Part shown: positions 25,894 to 34,752 of the stretch, in pieces | Numbering within the stretch: position 1 is the stretch's first letter | Layout of the letters: the number at the start of each line of letters is the position of its first letter | Assembly (NCBI GenBank): GCA_035629025.1 | Contig: DASPIU010000020.1 | Location: forward strand, 62,001-126,000 | DNA length: 64,000 nt | Direction of reading: 5' to 3' | From: Stenotrophomonas_A sp035629025 | Lineage (GTDB): Bacteria; Pseudomonadota; Gammaproteobacteria; Xanthomonadales; Xanthomonadaceae | Position numbers and translations under genes: made by a program | Notes under the pieces: model-generated | What the model was told of the DNA's origin: nothing | The model's input: only the letters and a program-made list of their open reading frames with translations | The model's database searches: none

Positions 25894-27108
25894 CTAGACC
25901 AAGTCCCCGCCAAACTTTACGAGAAGGCGACCCAACGCTTGCGCGCTAGTGTAGGAAGCGTACGCGCGCACGCTGTCATCCTTCTCTTCTGTTGCAAAGT
26001 CGGAAACAGATTTAAAGCAGAAGAGCAAAGGAGGGTGACGCGACCAGGAACGCGCCGCGTAGAGTGCGGCGTAAGCCTCCATCTCGATCGCTATCGTTTT
26101 CCTGTTCACCCCTACAATCCTGGAGACAATCTCGGAATCTGACACAACTGGCGAACCTGTGGCCATGGGGCCCAGACGTATGCTTAGGCTTGCTTGCGAT
26201 GCTTTCCCAGCAAACGAGCGCTTCAGCAGGTCTAGCCATTCTCGATCATTCTGGATCAGTTGCATCTTAGAAAGAACAGTTTCCGATGCACCTACCGAAT
26301 TGAGCTCCGGAAGGAATGCATCCTCAGACTTACCAACCAGCTTCCCCGCCTCCCAAGCAAACGTCTCAGTCGCAACTATGATGTCGCCAAGATTCGCCTC
26401 GCCCTTAACGCCGGCGCATATCCCAGTCATGCCAAAGACCTTGGGCCTCAGCTTCGATACAATCTTGGACGCCAGCACCGCAGCCGGGACAGGCCCCATC
26501 CGTAGAGCGCAGACTACGGCGACTGACAACTTCTTCCCCTGCAGATCAAGAATGCCAAGGTGGTAGTAGGTGCTCGAATCGAGTTCGATTGGCTCCGACC
26601 ATCCGTAAGGGAGTTGTAGAATCGCATCTCGCTCATCAGCGAGAGCTGTCATCACCGCGACATCGACAACACTCGATTCACTCGCTTGCAGCGATAGTAG
26701 TTGGATATGGCGAACGAAGGCGGAAATCTTGTCGAGCCATTCGGAGCTGGCAGCGTCTGCATATATGAGCTGCCAGAACCTCTTCGCGAAATCCTCTTCG
26801 TACCGCGACGACAAATCGGCGTATCCGGTTACGCCGATGACGTAGTGTGGCTTCGTATAGAGATCGTAGTCCTGAAGTTCCCTCAGCAGATTCGCACCGG
26901 CATCCTCGAATTGCTTTTCATCTGGATAGTTCGGCAGCGCAAGATCAAGAACGAGGATGTCGAACAATTTGCCTGTGAGTAGCTTCTTTGCCTCAATCAC
27001 ACTCGCGGCGAATGCCAAAGAGTGCTCTCCGGCATCGAGGATGGCGCCAACGATCTTCTCACGCTTCGACGGACTATCCTCCACGACAAGAACGTTCAGT
27101 GTCCTCAT
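25894..27108 (-). CDS. dtcC: Detocs effector DtcC: receiver fused to nucleoside phosphorylase domain
   Basis: The 404-aa protein starts with a response-regulator receiver (acidic E10-D11, candidate phospho-acceptor D55 in ILVLDLALPN) and continues into a PNP/MTAN-type phosphorylase domain (about 148-404): GICAGVKGEANLGDIIVATE, E344 in IAIEMEAYAAL and a catalytic-type D370 in KSVSDFATEE. In the Detocs defence system such a protein, once phosphorylated, cleaves ATP to adenine and ribose triphosphate and stops phage growth. The start overlaps the dtcB stop by four bases (ATGA). The receiver lacks an obvious conserved lysine in its last strand. The family match is strong; activity here is inferred. 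Confidence 0.9.
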   Translation of the reverse strand: MRTLNVLVVEDSPSKREKIVGAILDAGEHSLAFAASVIEAKKLLTGKLFDILVLDLALPNYPDEKQFEDAGANLLRELQDYDLYTKPHYVIGVTGYADLSSRYEEDFAKRFWQLIYADAASSEWLDKISAFVRHIQLLSLQASESSVVDVAVMTALADERDAILQLPYGWSEPIELDSSTYYHLGILDLQGKKLSVAVVCALRMGPVPAAVLASKIVSKLRPKVFGMTGICAGVKGEANLGDIIVATETFAWEAGKLVGKSEDAFLPELNSVGASETVLSKMQLIQNDREWLDLLKRSFAGKASQASLSIRLGPMATGSPVVSDSEIVSRIVGVNRKTIAIEMEAYAALYAARSWSRHPPLLFCFKSVSDFATEEKDDSVRAYASYTSAQALGRLLVKFGGDLV

Positions 27109-27560
27109 CGCGAAAGTCCTTCGAGTAACCGAGAAAGGTGATCCTTCCAGCCATCCGATCCGCCGCTGTATTGAACAAGGCCTACAAACTGGGCCCCATG
27201 GTCCTGTTCGAGCATCGACTTTACGTCCTCCAACTCCAAAGCGTCGTTTCCTTCACCAAAACTTAGAAACTGAGTGATTACGATAACCGGGACATGCAGG
27301 TCCAGGCCGTCCAAATGGCGAACGACGGTTAGCCCCCCAAAGCCCTGAGGACGACCACCAGACTCACTCGGGCTTACGTCATAGGTTGGAAGCGACATAT
27401 CGAGAATTACCAGATTGAGATCTGCGTTTTCTTCGATAGTCTTGAGGGAGCTCACAATAGAACGTGCGGTAACGATTCGCGCCGAGGAGACCCGTTCGCT
27501 AACCAGGTTCGCGACGTTCTGGAGTTTAAACTCGTCATCCTCAACAATCAGAATTTTCAT
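27105..27560 (-). CDS. dtcB: Detocs response regulator DtcB: stand-alone receiver
   Basis: The 151-aa protein is a single receiver domain (E7-D8-D9, candidate phospho-acceptor D54 in LVILDMSLPTYD, the conserved Thr region VIVITQF) with no output domain. In Detocs the stand-alone receiver is thought to drain phosphate from the kinase and prevent accidental activation of the toxic effector. A short insert rich in Ser, Gly and Pro follows D54. It overlaps dtcA by 20 bases and dtcC by four, so the three are one translational unit. Like DtcC it shows Tyr (LVQYSG) where a receiver usually has Lys. Confidence 0.88.
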   Translation of the reverse strand: MKILIVEDDEFKLQNVANLVSERVSSARIVTARSIVSSLKTIEENADLNLVILDMSLPTYDVSPSESGGRPQGFGGLTVVRHLDGLDLHVPVIVITQFLSFGEGNDALELEDVKSMLEQDHGAQFVGLVQYSGGSDGWKDHLSRLLEGLSR

Positions 27561-30500
27561 TCTCTTCGTCCTCGACGATGGCTTCCCTGATGGGAATCTG
27601 GAATTTGACTCTGAACCCCTCAGCTTCGAATCCGAACGTCAGGCTCTCCTCGGGTTCGCTTGCCGACTTCTCGGTCAATCTCATCAACTTGAACAGTCCT
27701 GTTCCACCCTCACCGAACGCCATCTTGCTGTACTCGCCGGACTGCATCTTGGCTCGAATCTCTTCCAGTCTCGCCCTCGACTCTTCGGAGTCGCACCCGT
27801 GAGCGGCTTCATTTAGGACATCAAAAACAAGCTTCTCACTCGTCAGGGTAACCTTTACGGTTATCGCGATCCTCCCTTCGATACCTGAATGAAGATAGGC
27901 GTTGTCGAAGACGATGAAAAGTGCATCCGCGACGAGAAACGCTCCTGAGTGCGGTGTGAAGTCAGGAATGTCGCCTTCCGCATCAATCGTTACTACTGGC
28001 AGGAACGCCGGGCGCGTGTTGGTCGTCAATCGCTCGCCCATTCGAATGATCTGTTCGATCGAGTATCGACGCTCGTGATCTCCCCGGTCGAGGGACTGGA
28101 ACCAGTCGCTTACACGATCGGCCGCGAAGCTGAGGCTGGTCCTTGCACGCTTAACCGCATCGGCCACTGGAGACAACGCTCCCCCACTGTCCAGAGCATC
28201 GATTGCCTTAAGCAATTCGTCGAAATCCTTGTCGACGGTCGCTTTGAATGTTCGCGAGATGTACAGCCGCACCCGGACCAGATCAGGATCAAGCGAAGCT
28301 TTAAAATGGGCAATGCAGACTTTGGCAAAGTCTTGCACATCTGTTGTGTCGTCGACGCTCCCTTTGAGCAAATTCATCAAAAAGGCATTTACGCTAAGGT
28401 CGAACGAACCATTTGGTTTCGAGTCGGACCTGATCTGAAGCAGCTCATCTACTAGGTAAGTCACCTCTACGTCGAACCTATCAGAAAACCTGGAGAAGGC
28501 GCTGTGGAATGCCTCCTTCACGCCATTGCCCAGGCCTTCCAGCAGGCTGTCCCAGCGCGAGATCCTCTGATATGCACCTGGCGCAGACTCCCGCAGGGCT
28601 ATCGCGCCAGCTTCTTCTAATGGCCCGCGAAGATGACCGGCAAGGCTGCCGTGTCTAATTCTGAGGCTGAGGTAAGAGTTGAGTCCGAACTGCGTTCCGT
28701 GCAAGAACTCCCTGAGAAGTCGCTGCGCTAGATCGATCAGAAGTCTATCGGCCTCTGTCTTCGGCTGCTCGAGAAGTGCCTGCGGTACCGCGGCATCTCG
28801 ATCCGTATGCATCGAAAGGATGGCCGTCTTAATCTCGGCGAGGTCCGGCAATGAGGTATTCCGAAGCGATCTATAGCGCGAAAAATCTTCTTCAAGATTC
28901 TTTTGCGCCCATTCGACGAGCCCCTCCTGATTCACGAACAAACGACTGCTGTCGAAGTTTCGAATCCCCTCTTCCAACTCGTTCGCGTAAGTGATCTGCC
29001 GGATCTCCTCCAGATATCGGGAGGACCTTTCAGCGTCGATCGTCACAAGGGCTTGGCAGATCTTCATGCGCTCCATCGAAAGATCCCTCGAGCTCGAAAG
29101 ATTCACGTTTACTTCCATTACCTGTTGCGTGCAGACATCGCTGAGGAAGCGCCTTGTCACCAAGCTATAACGCGCCCCCTCAACCATTTCAGAAAACCTA
29201 GCACAGCCAAGCTCTCTGAGCTGCTGAAGCGCAATTTGCTGGAGATTACGGCTGAATCGTTGCGCCTCATGGCCCGGAAGGAAGTCGGCACTGGCGTAGG
29301 ACATCGCCAATGCCAGGTGGGCCTTCTGACGCACCTTCTTGAGCTCCAACCAGGTTTTATCGCGCAGCACATCCGCCAGTGGAAACTCGCTGCTTGCGCC
29401 TGGGATCTCAACAATACAGTCGACCGCCAACTCGATCGCGGCTTCCCACCTACCGTTGGCCATTTCCCAGGCGAACCGATACTTCGTTGCGGCTACTCGA
29501 TCGAGGATATCGCCGCGAGCAAGTCGCTCACATGCAAGTTGTACGGCCGCTTCATCACCCACGTCGAAAGCGCGTTCGAGTTCCCTAAGCAGCGCTTCGT
29601 CCGAGAACAAACCCAATGCGGCGGGCTGAGACGAACTCAGTCGCCCAGCAATTGACCTGATCTCGCTCACCCTCAGCACATCGCGCGCCGTTATTGCACG
29701 AGCAATTGCTTCAGTGCATCGAAGCACAGTCAGGAAGGAAAAGTTACGGCACGTTTTCTCCAGAGCCGCATATCCTTCCGAAGAATCACCGACACGATGG
29801 AGGACGGATGACAGCTGACTAATGCACTTTTCGCGCAGATTCTGCGGGTCAGAACTGGGAGCGCCGGAGGAAGCACTAGAGAGAACCAGTTTCAGGCCAT
29901 CCATCGCGTCAAGCGAATCGCATGCAGCTACCGCGTGAATGCGAACAACCGCGCGCTGATTCGCGCGAGTTACAGCATTTGGCTGCGTTTCGATCATGTC
30001 GGATGCAGCTTCGAACAGATCGATGCACGAGCCCGTGCTGGCAGTCACCAATAGGTCAGCAATGTTTGTTTCGCCCGTCGGCACGATCCCTAATAACGCG
30101 TACCGTAAGTAGGCCTTCCATGGAAGCGGTACATCCCAGCCGTCGATAGTGTCCATGGCTCGATGTCGGAAGCCCGCCATGCTTACAGCATCTTCGTTTC
30201 GCTGGCTCGAAAGATGTGCAATGGCCCGGAGCAGGCCTGGATTGCCGGACAGAATCTGGCTCGTATAGTCCTTCTGAGCATCTTGACCATTGACGAGCTG
30301 AAGAAGGGCGACTTTGGCTTTCACGCCCCAAGCGGAGAATCCAAGGGTCCGCTCAATTCGCTCAATCAGCTCGAGCGCGCCCTTGTCATCACCCTCAAGA
30401 ATCAAGGCCTGCGCTGATGCCTTCTCTTGCACAAAGGTTCGCAGCTGTGCGGCATTCCGCTCGATGATCAGGGACACCCATTCGAGCTCGTGGCGTAGGT

Positions 30501-30732
30501 CGAGGGCATCGGGCGGCTCGTGCGACAGCAGGATCGGCAGATCGCGGCTAAAGACGGGGAGCAACGGATACCTGTGCTTGCCCGGCACGCGATACGCCGT
30601 TGTGACAAGGGACCGGTATTGACCGATGGATGCTGCCTTCCGTGCCTCGGCCAGCGCGGACCAACCCCTGCCATGGCTGATCGACGCCCTCAAATGATTG
30701 ACGAGGCGAACCCCACTGTTAGCGGATGACAT
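27541..30732 (-). CDS. dtcA: Detocs sensor kinase DtcA
   Basis: This 1063-aa soluble protein has no membrane segments. About 850 N-terminal residues are all-helical and repeat-like, consistent with the TPR-type sensor part of DtcA. The C-terminus is a histidine-kinase ATPase domain: N-box at D943-N944 in FDNAYLHSG, and G-box G1007-EGGTGL. I cannot point to an unambiguous phospho-accepting histidine in the helices before the N-box, so that key residue is unverified. The ATG has a strong AAGGAAG ribosome-binding site. Base composition is lower in GC than the flanks. In Detocs the kinase senses infection and phosphorylates DtcC. Confidence 0.88.
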   Translation of the reverse strand: MSSANSGVRLVNHLRASISHGRGWSALAEARKAASIGQYRSLVTTAYRVPGKHRYPLLPVFSRDLPILLSHEPPDALDLRHELEWVSLIIERNAAQLRTFVQEKASAQALILEGDDKGALELIERIERTLGFSAWGVKAKVALLQLVNGQDAQKDYTSQILSGNPGLLRAIAHLSSQRNEDAVSMAGFRHRAMDTIDGWDVPLPWKAYLRYALLGIVPTGETNIADLLVTASTGSCIDLFEAASDMIETQPNAVTRANQRAVVRIHAVAACDSLDAMDGLKLVLSSASSGAPSSDPQNLREKCISQLSSVLHRVGDSSEGYAALEKTCRNFSFLTVLRCTEAIARAITARDVLRVSEIRSIAGRLSSSQPAALGLFSDEALLRELERAFDVGDEAAVQLACERLARGDILDRVAATKYRFAWEMANGRWEAAIELAVDCIVEIPGASSEFPLADVLRDKTWLELKKVRQKAHLALAMSYASADFLPGHEAQRFSRNLQQIALQQLRELGCARFSEMVEGARYSLVTRRFLSDVCTQQVMEVNVNLSSSRDLSMERMKICQALVTIDAERSSRYLEEIRQITYANELEEGIRNFDSSRLFVNQEGLVEWAQKNLEEDFSRYRSLRNTSLPDLAEIKTAILSMHTDRDAAVPQALLEQPKTEADRLLIDLAQRLLREFLHGTQFGLNSYLSLRIRHGSLAGHLRGPLEEAGAIALRESAPGAYQRISRWDSLLEGLGNGVKEAFHSAFSRFSDRFDVEVTYLVDELLQIRSDSKPNGSFDLSVNAFLMNLLKGSVDDTTDVQDFAKVCIAHFKASLDPDLVRVRLYISRTFKATVDKDFDELLKAIDALDSGGALSPVADAVKRARTSLSFAADRVSDWFQSLDRGDHERRYSIEQIIRMGERLTTNTRPAFLPVVTIDAEGDIPDFTPHSGAFLVADALFIVFDNAYLHSGIEGRIAITVKVTLTSEKLVFDVLNEAAHGCDSEESRARLEEIRAKMQSGEYSKMAFGEGGTGLFKLMRLTEKSASEPEESLTFGFEAEGFRVKFQIPIREAIVEDEENENSDC

Positions 30733-30948
30733 GTTTGACTTCCTTTTCGGTATCGCCTCGTGACCGCTTCTCTATTGAGATGCGTTCTTGGCGCAAGTGA
30801 GCGGGACTTAAGATTGCTCAGCCCATGTAGGAAGAATAGCGCCCCGGCTCTATGAGCGTGACCGCCTCGGCATCATCCTGCACACACAGTGCCGCAGGTG
30901 CTGAAGTCCCGCGCGGCGACGCTGTAATTCCCCAAAAACTCCCCAAAA

Positions 30949-30980
30949 CACTTAGGGCCACCTTTCGGCAGCCCTAAGTG
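30949..30980 (-). terminator. Terminator of the tRNA-Ala/tRNA-Glu unit 1
   Basis: A perfect 10-bp stem (CACTTAGGGC against GCCCTAAGTG, 12-base loop) lies 11 bases past the tRNA-Glu 3' end. On the minus strand it is followed by TTTTGGGGAGTTTTTGGGG, a usable U-rich tail; the plus strand also reads into CTTGTTTTATTT. It probably also separates the tRNAs from dtcA transcription. Confidence 0.75.
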
Positions 30981-30991
30981 CTTGTTTTATT

Positions 30992-31067
30992 TGGCGTCCC
31001 CACGGGGATTCGAACCCCGGTCGCTACCGTGAAAGGGTAATGTCCTAGGCCTCTAGACGATGGGGAC
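30992..31067 (-). tRNA. tRNA-Glu (anticodon TTC), copy 1
   Basis: The 76-base minus-strand sequence folds as a standard cloverleaf: acceptor GTCCCCA against TGGGGAC, anticodon loop with TTC in ACCCTTTCACGG, T-arm GGTTCGAATCC, and an encoded CCA end. Identical to the copy at 31458-31533. It is the second gene of an Ala-Glu pair. Confidence 0.97.
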
Positions 31068-31109
31068 GCATTGACTGTTTGCCATCCGGACAGGCCTGTT
31101 GTCCGAAGT

Positions 31110-31185
<76 letters not shown>

Positions 31186-31204
31186 ACGACGCTGCGAGCC
31201 GCCT

Positions 31205-31233
31205 ATCATAGCGGCCTGCCTGGCACTTGGGAA
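31205..31233 (-). promoter_or_regulatory. Candidate promoter of tRNA unit 1
   Basis: On the minus strand TATGAT (31210-31205) lies 20 bases before the tRNA-Ala 5' end, with a weak TTCCCA (31233-31228) 17 bases further upstream. The -10 is good and equal to that of unit 2; the -35 is poor. Confidence 0.5.
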
Positions 31234-31402
31234 GAGGGGCCCTGAGCGGACAATAAAAAACCGCGGACCCGTCACCCGTTCAAAGGCGGTGAGAGGAGCT
31301 GGCCGGGGACTGCGGAAGCACCATAGCGGACCTCCGCAGTCGCGTTCTCGTCGAAAAGACCGAGGATGTTCAGTACACGGGCGAACCACAGCCCCCAAAC
31401 GC

Positions 31403-31430
31403 AAAGAGCCCTGACAAGTCAGGGCTCTTT
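31403..31430 (-). terminator. Terminator of tRNA unit 2
   Basis: AAAGAGCCCTGAC and its exact complement GTCAGGGCTCTTT, separated by two bases, form a long hairpin 27 bases past tRNA-Glu copy 2. The stem ends in TTT on either strand, so it can work in both directions. It separates the two Ala-Glu pairs. Confidence 0.75.
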
Positions 31431-31457
31431 GGCTTCACTCCTCGCGGAGTTGAAAGG

Positions 31458-31533
31458 TGGCGTCCCCACGGGGATTCGAACCCCGGTCGCTACCGTGAAA
31501 GGGTAATGTCCTAGGCCTCTAGACGATGGGGAC
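31458..31533 (-). tRNA. tRNA-Glu (anticodon TTC), copy 2
   Basis: Same 76-base sequence as 30992-31067, including the encoded CCA. It is the downstream member of the second Ala-Glu pair. Confidence 0.97.
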
Positions 31534-31589
31534 GCATTACTGCCTGCGATCATTCCGGACGGGCCTGTTCGTGTCCGAACTGTCCGAAG

Positions 31590-31665
<76 letters not shown>

Positions 31666-31683
31666 ACGTCGCTGAGGACCGAA

Positions 31684-31712
31684 ATCATATCCGCGGGTTC
31701 ACAGGGGCGCAA
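31684..31712 (-). promoter_or_regulatory. Promoter of tRNA unit 2
   Basis: On the minus strand TTGCGC (31712-31707), a 17-base spacer and TATGAT (31689-31684) make a good sigma-70 promoter ending 18 bases before the tRNA-Ala 5' end. Confidence 0.65.
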
Positions 31713-31742
31713 GTTTTTTTTAACGCCGCCGGACATCGCTGC

Positions 31743-33188
31743 TCACTGCACCAGCGTCTGTATCGCACGCGCCGGAATCTGCACCTGCGCCGACTCCGTG
31801 CCGACGTAGAAGTTGTAGGTAATGGCCTTGTCCGTCGGGTTCATCACGATCGTTGCCAGGCGTCCGTCCGCGTTGACGAAGCCGGTGGCGAGCAGGTTGC
31901 TGCGGCTGCTGGCGACACTGACGCGTCTGGCCTGCGGGCGCACGAAACGCGAGAAATGGCCGATGTAGTAATAGCTCGGCGTATAGATCAGCTCGCCGCT
32001 GCGGGTGTCGGCGTGCAGCGGCGCGAAGCACCAGTTGCCGACATGGTTGGGGCCGCCTTTTTCGTCCAGCAGCACGTTCCAGTCGATCCAGGCAACCACG
32101 CCGTTGTTGAAGTCGTTGATCATGTTGCGGCCATAGCGCTCGCCGTTGGCCCAGTCCTGCAGTCGCGACGGGTCGTACTTCTCCACCGAGGCCTCGGTCA
32201 GCAGGATGGGCTTCTGCGGATAGGCCGCGTGGACCACGCCGACGTTGTCGAACATCGGATCAAAGCCGGCCCAGGTTTCGTACCAGTGGAAGCCCATGCC
32301 CCACGCATACCTGGCCGCTTCCGGATCGCCGAAGATCACCTGCGCGCGGAACGGCATCATGTCGCGGTTGTGGTCCCACACCACGATCTTCTTGTCGCCG
32401 TAGCCGGCCTTGGCCATTACCGGGCCAAGGTGGTTCTTGAGGAAGTCGCGTTCCTGCTCGGCGGTGTAGAGCATCGACTCCCACTTCTGCACGGCCATCG
32501 GCTCGTTCTGCAGGCTCACGCCCCAGATCGGGATGCCCTCGGCCTCGTAGGCGCCGATGAAGCGGGTGAAATAGTTGGCCCACGCATCGGCATATTCGGG
32601 CAGCAGCGAGCCGCCGCGCAGCATGCTCTTGTTGGTCTTCATGAAGGCCGGCGCGCTCCATGGGCTGGCCAGCGTGGTCAGCTCGCCCCCGGCAGCGGCC
32701 ATGGCACGCTTGAGCAGCGGAATGCGGTATTGGCGGTCGTGCTCGATGCTGAAGGTCTTCAGCGCCTTGTCGCCTTCCTTGATGTAGGTATAGCTGGCCG
32801 AGCTGAAGTCCGAACTGTGGATGGTGGTGCGCGCGAGCGTGTAGCCGATGCCTTGCTGCGGGTCGTAGTAGGCCTTGAGGAACTCGGCCTGCTTGTCCTG
32901 CGGCAGTTTGGCGAACACTTCCGCGCTGGCGTCAGTGATCGCGCCGCCGATACCGAGCACGCTCTGGAACTGCCGGGCCGGGTCAACGAAGACCGAATTC
33001 TCCACCTCGGTCAGGGCATGGCCGGGCTGCAGCCGAAGGTCCTGTCCACGCGTCAGGCGCAGCTCGGTGCCGGCGGCGGAGGTGTACACCTGCACCGCCG
33101 CGCCAGTGCCAGCGGCGGGCGCAGCAGCAGCGGGCGGGATCAGCGTGGCGCCGAGCAGGAGAGCGTAGAAAGGGGTGGAACGCGGCAT
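31743..33188 (-). CDS. Secreted GH30 glycoside hydrolase (glucosylceramidase-like)
   Basis: GH30 enzymes cleave beta-linked glucose, fucose or xylose residues with retention. The 481-aa protein has a signal peptide (residues 1 to about 23, ending AAAA), the GGAITDASAEVFAKL stretch, the acid/base E229 in GVSLQNEP and the nucleophile E332 in ILLTEAS, with a C-terminal beta domain. I start it at the ATG at 33188, where GAGGTG gives a ribosome-binding site; a much longer open frame upstream is only a shadow of the antiporter gene. It is a single-gene unit, divergent from the antiporter. The likely substrate is a beta-glucoside outside the cell. Confidence 0.92.
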   Translation of the reverse strand: MPRSTPFYALLLGATLIPPAAAAPAAGTGAAVQVYTSAAGTELRLTRGQDLRLQPGHALTEVENSVFVDPARQFQSVLGIGGAITDASAEVFAKLPQDKQAEFLKAYYDPQQGIGYTLARTTIHSSDFSSASYTYIKEGDKALKTFSIEHDRQYRIPLLKRAMAAAGGELTTLASPWSAPAFMKTNKSMLRGGSLLPEYADAWANYFTRFIGAYEAEGIPIWGVSLQNEPMAVQKWESMLYTAEQERDFLKNHLGPVMAKAGYGDKKIVVWDHNRDMMPFRAQVIFGDPEAARYAWGMGFHWYETWAGFDPMFDNVGVVHAAYPQKPILLTEASVEKYDPSRLQDWANGERYGRNMINDFNNGVVAWIDWNVLLDEKGGPNHVGNWCFAPLHADTRSGELIYTPSYYYIGHFSRFVRPQARRVSVASSRSNLLATGFVNADGRLATIVMNPTDKAITYNFYVGTESAQVQIPARAIQTLVQ

Positions 33189-33398
33189 CCGGGCACCTCG
33201 GGTGGGGAATGACGAGCGGGCGGCAGCGCTGCGCCACCCGAGCGGGGGAGCGGATGATTCAGTGCGCTGCCCTGGAGCTCGCTGTTTAGCGGCTACCCGC
33301 GGCGAAGTCCAGCCGCGCTGCGGCAATGGCCGCCGTGCTTGGCAAGCCCGGCGGGGATGCCTACGATCCGGGGCTGACCTGAGTGACGCCCGGATGCG

Positions 33399-34625
33399 AT
33401 GCACGCCTTGACCGCCCTGCTGCTGGATGCCGCGATCTTCATTGGCCTGGCCTGGGCCGTGTGGCGCCTGTCCGGGCGGGTGTTTCCGTTTGCCATCGTC
33501 CCGATCGCGATCGGCCTGGCCATCGCCGCGGCCGGCGGCTTGCCGGCGGCGTGGGGGGTGCCGTCGGCCAGCGGCCAGAACTTCGGCTGGCTGGGGGTGC
33601 TGTTGCTGACCTTTGCCGCGGGCATGGAAACGCGGCATTCGATGAGTGCCGAGGGCACTGGCGCCGAGCGTGGACCTTCCAGCCGGCGAGTGTTCGCCAG
33701 CGCCGGCATGGCGATGCTGCTGCCATTCGTCGCCGGCGCGCTGCTGGCTTATTACGGACTGGCCGGCATGCCGCAGTGGCAGGCGCCCCATGGCGACCCG
33801 CTGCTCGGTGCGCTGGCCGTGGGCCTGTGCGTGGCGGTCAGTGCGCTGCCGGTGTTGATCGGCATCGTGCGTGAACTGTCGCCGGCGCAGCGGCCTTATG
33901 GGCGCATCGCGGTGCGCATCGCGGTGATTGACGACGCGGTGCTGTGGATCGGCCTGGCGATCCTGTTGCTGCTGGCGCAGCAAGGCGGCAGCGGTTTCGC
34001 TTTCTCCAGCTCGCAAGCCTGGGCACTGTGCGTGCCGGTCGTGATGCTGGCACTGGGCCGCCTGCTCGGACGCTGGACGCCGCACCCGGCGCTGTTGCTG
34101 CTGTTGCTGCCGGCCTATCTGGCGGCGGGCGCCTGGGCCAGCACGCAGTGGGGTCTGCACGAACTGCTCGGCGCGTACTTTGCCGGCACCGCGTTGCCGG
34201 CCGCCTGGCTGCGGCGCGTGCCGGTCGAGCGCGTGGGCCGCTTCGCGCTGATGGTGATGGCGCCGCTGTTCTTCGGACACAGCGGTTTGAAGGTGCAGGG
34301 CGATGCCTTGACCTGGACCACGCTGCAGATTGCCGGGGTGGTGCTGCTGGTATCGGTGCTGGCCAAGCTGGCGGCAGTGCTGCTGTACCCGCCGCAGCCC
34401 GGCGCCAGCCGCCGCGACGCGCTGGCCATCGGCACGCTGCTGCAGTGCAAGGGGCTGATGGAGATCGTCGCCGCGACCATCCTGCGTGATGCCGGGCTGA
34501 TCTCCGAATTCGCCTTCGCCGTGCTCACGACGTTGGCGGTGCTGTCCACCCTGATGACCGGCCCCTTGTTCCGCTGCGTGCTCCGGCGCGCGCCGGCGCG
34601 CACTGCTGGCGCCGCGGCCACCTGA
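33399..34625 (+). CDS. CPA2-type cation:proton antiporter
   Basis: The 408-aa protein is a Na+/H+ exchanger-fold membrane protein with about twelve hydrophobic segments. The segment AVRIAVIDDAVLWIGLAILL carries the paired aspartates typical of this fold, and LLGAYFAGTALPA resembles the family core. It lacks a cytosolic TrkA-N domain found in Kef proteins. It should exchange Na+ or K+ for protons across the inner membrane. It stands alone, divergent from the GH30 gene; the ion is not predictable from sequence. Confidence 0.85.
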   Translation: MHALTALLLDAAIFIGLAWAVWRLSGRVFPFAIVPIAIGLAIAAAGGLPAAWGVPSASGQNFGWLGVLLLTFAAGMETRHSMSAEGTGAERGPSSRRVFASAGMAMLLPFVAGALLAYYGLAGMPQWQAPHGDPLLGALAVGLCVAVSALPVLIGIVRELSPAQRPYGRIAVRIAVIDDAVLWIGLAILLLLAQQGGSGFAFSSSQAWALCVPVVMLALGRLLGRWTPHPALLLLLLPAYLAAGAWASTQWGLHELLGAYFAGTALPAAWLRRVPVERVGRFALMVMAPLFFGHSGLKVQGDALTWTTLQIAGVVLLVSVLAKLAAVLLYPPQPGASRRDALAIGTLLQCKGLMEIVAATILRDAGLISEFAFAVLTTLAVLSTLMTGPLFRCVLRRAPARTAGAAAT

Positions 34626-34688
34626 TCGCGACGCGGCGCCAGGCTGAATTCGCGCCGCGGGGAACGCCGACGGCATAGCCACCAAACC

Positions 34689-34704
34689 GTCACGCGGCCG
34701 TGAC
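34689..34704. promoter_or_regulatory. GTCACG inverted repeat upstream of the first ArcD-like gene
   Basis: GTCACG-CGGC-CGTGAC is an imperfect-spaced dyad 50 bases before the start codon, and GTCACG occurs again at 34732-34737. It may be a regulator-binding site; no known consensus was matched. Confidence 0.35.
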
Positions 34705-34752
34705 AGCCCTGCACCCCATGCTGACGCGTCCGTCACGCAGGGAGCACCGGCC

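Noticed and set aside
25000..31100. Att-site direct repeat of the tRNA-Glu 3' end
   Set aside because: I could not find a second copy of the tRNA end at the left side, and no integrase gene is present.
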